Assembly (NCBI GenBank): GCA_017861475.1
Contig: JAGFXV010000123.1
Coordinates: 1-8,839 of the forward strand
Length of the DNA stretch: 8,839 nt
Source of the DNA: Bacillota bacterium
GTDB lineage: Bacteria > Bacillota > Syntrophomonadia > Syntrophomonadales > Syntrophomonadaceae
Reading direction: 5' to 3'
A program made the translations under genes and the position numbers. Each line of letters starts with the position of its first letter. Positions within the stretch are counted from its first letter, which is position 1. The notes under the pieces are model-generated. The model was not told where the DNA came from. It did not search any database and worked only from the letters and a program-made list of their open reading frames with translations. Shown piece after piece: positions 5,658 through 8,839 of the stretch.

Positions 5658-6623
5658 TTGCCGGCCATGTTAAAACCATTTCTTATCACATTCGCAGCTT
5701 GTCTGGCAATTCATGTCTGGCCATCGGGTATATTTATTTGGGCGGTCATCTGGGGTATAGCGATCATATTGGCCGGGTATTTCATGGGCCTGGGCCAACT
5801 GTTGGCCCTGATCGGCAGCAATATTTTGTTGCTGTTGCTGCTGGGAGACAGTTACCTGACACTTGATCTGCTGGTATTCTATGCACTTCCGGTTATGGTT
5901 GCTGCAGTACTTTTAAAAAAGGGAAAATCTTATTATGCCGTGCTCGGCGGAGCCCTGATGGCAGCAGTGCTGAGCGTGGTTTTGTATATGGGCATAAGCT
6001 ATGCTTACCTGGGAAATGAAGTAGTAGACAACATTAAATCAGGGGTCAACACTGCGGCGGAGAATAGCATGACATGGGCTGAGCAGTCAGGATTTATGGA
6101 ATTCTATGAACAGCGGGGGATCAGCCGCGATGATATAAAAGAAGCGTATAACGACCTGGCCCATATGTTATTGGTGTTTACGCCGGCATTATTGTGTATG
6201 CAGGCATTAATGGCGGCATTTCTGATGGTATATTTCAGTTCGCTCCTCTTGGCCAAAAAGAAACTGCCGGGATTGGAGCGCCGGCCTTTTCATAAGGAAA
6301 TCATGCCATGGCAATTATCCTGGGTAGTTATTGCTGGTCTGGCCTGCTGGCTGCTGGGTCGTGATCAGATGAACTGGCTTTACTACAGCGGGGCAAATAT
6401 TCTGGCAATAGTAGTCCCCATAACCATTTTTTACGGTAGCGCGGTACTCGTTTACTGGCTGCAGCGATTGCCGGCCAAAAGTAAAAAATGGATCGTAACC
6501 CTGGTTGTTTTGCTGGGGTTGTTCTTTTCCGTACCAACCATTATTTTCATTGGCTTAATAGGCCTGTTTGATTCATTATTAGACTATAGAAAAATTCGTC
6601 GTAAAAAGGAGGGGATCCAATGA
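5658..6623 (+). CDS. YybS/DUF2232 family multi-pass membrane protein
   Basis: This 321-residue protein has about eight hydrophobic helices (roughly residues 5-20, 25-42, 45-60, 68-85, 93-112, 166-190, 216-233, 245-265 and a long one or two at 274-305), with a soluble loop at about 115-165. Size, topology and position just before rplI fit DUF2232 (YybS of Bacillus), a predicted membrane transporter-like protein of unknown function. The start is TTG at 5658, with GAGGTG (5647-5652) 5 bases upstream inside the end of the preceding gene. The final TGA (6621-6623) overlaps the rplI ATG (6620-6622), so the two are translationally coupled. In many Firmicutes gdpP (the DHH-type cyclic-di-AMP phosphodiesterase) sits between yybS and rplI; it is absent here. 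Confidence 0.82.
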   Translation: MPAMLKPFLITFAACLAIHVWPSGIFIWAVIWGIAIILAGYFMGLGQLLALIGSNILLLLLLGDSYLTLDLLVFYALPVMVAAVLLKKGKSYYAVLGGALMAAVLSVVLYMGISYAYLGNEVVDNIKSGVNTAAENSMTWAEQSGFMEFYEQRGISRDDIKEAYNDLAHMLLVFTPALLCMQALMAAFLMVYFSSLLLAKKKLPGLERRPFHKEIMPWQLSWVVIAGLACWLLGRDQMNWLYYSGANILAIVVPITIFYGSAVLVYWLQRLPAKSKKWIVTLVVLLGLFFSVPTIIFIGLIGLFDSLLDYRKIRRKKEGIQ

Positions 6624-6826
6624 AGGTAATCCTGACGCAGGATGTGAAAAAACAGGGAGTAAAAGGGCAGATCATCGAAGTATCAGACGGTTATGCCCGC
6701 AATTATTTAATCCCCCAAGGACTGGCCGAAGAAGCCAGCAAGACCAGATTGAAAGAAATAGAAGAGAAAAAAGTCCATGATGCCAAACAGCCATCAAACA
6801 TCTGGGCGAGTACAGCTTTAAAATAA
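6620..6826 (+). CDS. rplI: Truncated ribosomal protein L9 (N-terminal domain only)
   Basis: The first 57 residues are a normal L9 N-terminal domain: [17 protein letters not shown], then [16 protein letters not shown], then the start of the long connecting helix ([13 protein letters not shown]). From residue 58 the frame reads [11 protein letters not shown] and stops at 6826, giving 68 residues instead of about 148. The out-of-frame end of L9 follows at 6793-6879, so the gene has lost about 60 codons from the connecting helix and the C-terminal domain, with a frameshift. The N-terminal domain is the main 23S rRNA binding part, so a stub could still bind the ribosome; L9 is dispensable in E. 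coli. The ATG at 6620 has AAAAAGGAGGGG upstream and overlaps the yybS stop. Either a genuine pseudogene or an assembly/sequencing error. Confidence 0.9.
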   Translation: MKVILTQDVKKQGVKGQIIEVSDGYARNYLIPQGLAEEASKTRLKEIEEKKVHDAKQPSNIWASTALK

Positions 6827-6879
6827 AAATATATCCTGCCATCCAGGCGGAATTAAAATTAAACGTCACCGCTGAATAA
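6793..6879 (+). pseudogene. rplI: Out-of-frame C-terminal remnant of L9
   Basis: In the frame shifted relative to the L9 N-terminal part, 6793-6879 reads [15 protein letters not shown], then AIQAELKLNVTAE and a TAA at 6877-6879. This is the characteristic last 28 residues of L9 (family pattern I-K-x-L-G-E-Y ... V/I-K-L/I-x-P-x-I/V-x-A-x-L-x-V-x-V). There is no ribosome-binding site or start codon for it. The junction lies at about 6785-6793, where the N-terminal frame continues into unrelated residues. Confidence 0.88.
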
Positions 6880-6897
6880 ATCCAGGAGGAATTCCAA

Positions 6898-8826
6898 TTG
6901 AAGCAGCCAATGTTCAAGCAATTTAAACGCAAACGATCGCAGCCGGAACAGCCTACCGCATTAGAACTAAAAATCGCTACCCTGATCAGCCAGGCCGAAA
7001 AATTATACGGCAGTCAGGAATTTATTATCCGGGCCAGTAAACTGGATGCCATTGAACTTCTCCATTCCGAACGTATCGAAGAGCAACTTCTGGCCTTACA
7101 TAGAATCTTATGTGAAGATCCGACCATCACCGGACTTCCCGTCGACAAAACAGCGGAACAAACGCTGCAGGAACTTGAGGAGATGATTGCTGAGCAGTAT
7201 GCCCGGCAGCTTGTCGCCCAGCAGTTGGAGCAGCGCGTGCAGGAATTGATGGAACAAAACTACAGCGAGTATGTTCAGGATATCCGCAAGCGAGTTATAA
7301 AGGAAACCGGCAAAAGCTGTGAAAATGCCCGTACCCTAAAGAAATTGGGGCAGCTTGAGATCATGGAACACAACGGATTGAGCTGTTCCGCCTTAAATCT
7401 GCTCAGGCCCGGCTCCATGGATGAACTGGTAGGGCAGGAGCAGGCTGTCAAAGCGCTGGTATCCAAATTGAATTCACCTTGGCCGCAGCACATCCTGCTT
7501 TATGGACCGCCCGGAGTCGGGAAAACCAGCTGTGCACGCCTGGCCCTGGAGATGGCCAAGAGCAGCCTGCAGAGCGTTTTTAAAGCCAATGCCCCCTTTA
7601 TCGAAGTGGATGGCAGCACTTTGCGCTGGGACCCTCGTGAATCGACCAATCCCCTGTTGGGCTCCGTTCATGATCCCATTTACCAGGGCGCCCGGCGGGA
7701 ACTGGCCGAAGACGGCATTCCGGAACCCAAACTGGGACTCGTTTCCGAAGCCCATGGCGGGATACTGTTTATCGATGAAATCGGCGAGATGGATCCTTAC
7801 CTGCAAAATAAACTCCTGAAAGTCATGGAAGACAAACGGGTTTATTTTGAATCATCCTATTATGATCCCCAGGACGAAAGGATCCCCCAATATATAAAGA
7901 AAATGTTCGACGAAGGCGTACCGGCTGATTTTATTCTCATCGGTGCCACCACCCGCAGCCGGGAAGAAATCATCCCCGCTTTTCGTTCCCGTTGCATGGA
8001 GATTTTTTTTGAACCCCTCTCCGCCGGACAAATCAGCCAGATCGTGCAAAATTCGGCCAGCAAGCTGGGGATAAGCATCGAGGATGAAGTCAGTCAAATT
8101 ATTTGTGATTACAGCAATGACGGACGCACCGCCAATAAAATCCTGGTGGATGCGTATGCGCTGGCCCGCCATGACAATCAAAATGATCCGACCGAGCAGA
8201 TCGAAATCCAATCGCTGCATGTATATGAGGCTATCCAGAACAGCCGCCTCAGCCCTGCCATAACCAGTAAAGCATATTCCGGGGCGGAAACAGGCAAAAT
8301 ATTTGGACTGGGTATCAGCGGCTACCGGGGATCCCTGATCGAACTGGAAGCCATCGCTTTTCCAGCGGAAGAAGGCAACGGCAGTATACGTTTCAATGAT
8401 ACCGCCGGCAGCATGACCAAAGACTCCGTCGTGAATGCGGCCTCTGTTTTTCGCAAAATCCATCATGGTCAGCTCAAAGATTATGATGTTCATATCAACG
8501 TGGTCGGCGGCGGACAGGTGGACGGACCTTCGGCTGGTGCAGCCATATATCTGGCCGTTAGCAGTGCGGTCCTGAACCGGCCTGTTTTACAGGATGTGGC
8601 CATCAGCGGAGAAATTTCCATCCAGGGCCAGGTCAAGCCGGTAGGTGGCATTTATCAGAAAATCATCAGTGCCCGTCAGGCCGGGATAAAAAAAGTATTA
8701 ATACCGGCTGAAAACATAGCCGACATTCCGGCTGGGGTGAAAGACATCGAAATCATTCCCATCTGTATGATCGAAGAAGCCTATGAACATGTTTTTGCCG
8801 CCGAATTGATTGCCCAAACAAACTGA
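6898..8826 (+). CDS. lonC: ATP-dependent Lon-type protease, LonC-like (sporulation-associated)
   Basis: This 642-residue protein has an N-terminal helical, partly coiled-coil region (about 1-165), an AAA+ ATPase domain and a Lon protease domain. Walker A is GPPGVGKT (203-210), Walker B ILFIDE (289-294), and a sensor/arginine-finger region follows with GATTRS and FRSRCMEIFFEPLS. The catalytic dyad is Ser545 in GGGQVDGPSAG and Lys588 in KPVGGIYQKI, 43 residues apart as in E. coli Lon (Ser679/Lys722). It lacks the LonA N-terminal substrate domain and has no evident N-terminal membrane helix like LonB. The length and long helical N-terminus fit LonC, a family restricted to some endospore formers. 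The start is TTG at 6898 with AGGAGG (6884-6889) 8 bases upstream; this site lies just past the L9 remnant. LonB is the main alternative. The protein looks complete. Confidence 0.9.
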   Translation: MKQPMFKQFKRKRSQPEQPTALELKIATLISQAEKLYGSQEFIIRASKLDAIELLHSERIEEQLLALHRILCEDPTITGLPVDKTAEQTLQELEEMIAEQYARQLVAQQLEQRVQELMEQNYSEYVQDIRKRVIKETGKSCENARTLKKLGQLEIMEHNGLSCSALNLLRPGSMDELVGQEQAVKALVSKLNSPWPQHILLYGPPGVGKTSCARLALEMAKSSLQSVFKANAPFIEVDGSTLRWDPRESTNPLLGSVHDPIYQGARRELAEDGIPEPKLGLVSEAHGGILFIDEIGEMDPYLQNKLLKVMEDKRVYFESSYYDPQDERIPQYIKKMFDEGVPADFILIGATTRSREEIIPAFRSRCMEIFFEPLSAGQISQIVQNSASKLGISIEDEVSQIICDYSNDGRTANKILVDAYALARHDNQNDPTEQIEIQSLHVYEAIQNSRLSPAITSKAYSGAETGKIFGLGISGYRGSLIELEAIAFPAEEGNGSIRFNDTAGSMTKDSVVNAASVFRKIHHGQLKDYDVHINVVGGGQVDGPSAGAAIYLAVSSAVLNRPVLQDVAISGEISIQGQVKPVGGIYQKIISARQAGIKKVLIPAENIADIPAGVKDIEIIPICMIEEAYEHVFAAELIAQTN

Positions 8827-8839
8827 TTAACCGCAGCCG

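Noticed and set aside
7852..8493. 213-codon open frame on the minus strand inside lonC
   Set aside because: It lies entirely opposite the conserved Lon protease domain and has no family features; it is a shadow frame.

Overview
This window looks like a chromosomal housekeeping region of an anaerobic, probably spore-forming member of the Firmicutes (class Clostridia; the protein sequences feel closest to Syntrophomonas or Desulfotomaculum-type organisms, an impression from memory rather than a search). The reasons are the purine-rich Shine-Dalgarno sites, frequent TTG starts, the rpsF-ssb-rpsR / yybS / rplI / Lon-like gene order, a Lon protease of the sporulation-associated LonC type, and a selenocysteine-containing SelD. 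Every gene except the partial one at the left edge is on the + strand. No mobile element, CRISPR array or tRNA was seen.

Layout. 1-275 (minus): start of a VTT/DedA-like membrane protein running off the left edge. 276-425: divergent intergenic region with a short dyad and a plausible promoter for the next gene. 426-1058: CvpA-family membrane protein. 1118-2383: M18 zinc aminopeptidase that appears to lack the segment carrying the first metal-binding histidine. 2416-3468: selD, whose reading frame runs through an in-frame TGA at 2461-2463 (Sec16) followed at once by a SECIS-like hairpin; a conventional gene call would start too late or miss the catalytic N-terminus. 3508-3723: DUF951 protein. 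3800-4012: small unrecognised protein preceded by a hairpin. 4060-4143: promoter and structured leader for the ribosomal operon rpsF (4170), ssb (4500), rpsR (4970), closed by a strong terminator at 5204-5239. 5327-6623: MazG-like protein and a YybS/DUF2232 membrane protein, translationally coupled. 6620-6826: rplI, broken by an internal deletion with frameshift; its out-of-frame C-terminal end survives at 6793-6879. 6898-8826: LonC-type ATP-dependent protease.

How the genes fit together. SelD makes selenophosphate for selenocysteine synthesis and is itself a selenoprotein, so its production depends on its own product. The rpsF-ssb-rpsR cluster couples ribosomal proteins S6 and S18 with single-stranded DNA-binding protein, and its leader could be the autoregulatory site known for S6:S18. 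The main anomalies are the recoded selD, the missing metal-ligand segment of the aminopeptidase, and the frameshifted L9. The last two are both internal deletions, so genuine gene decay and an assembly or sequencing fault must both be considered. I found no convincing novel multi-gene system here.
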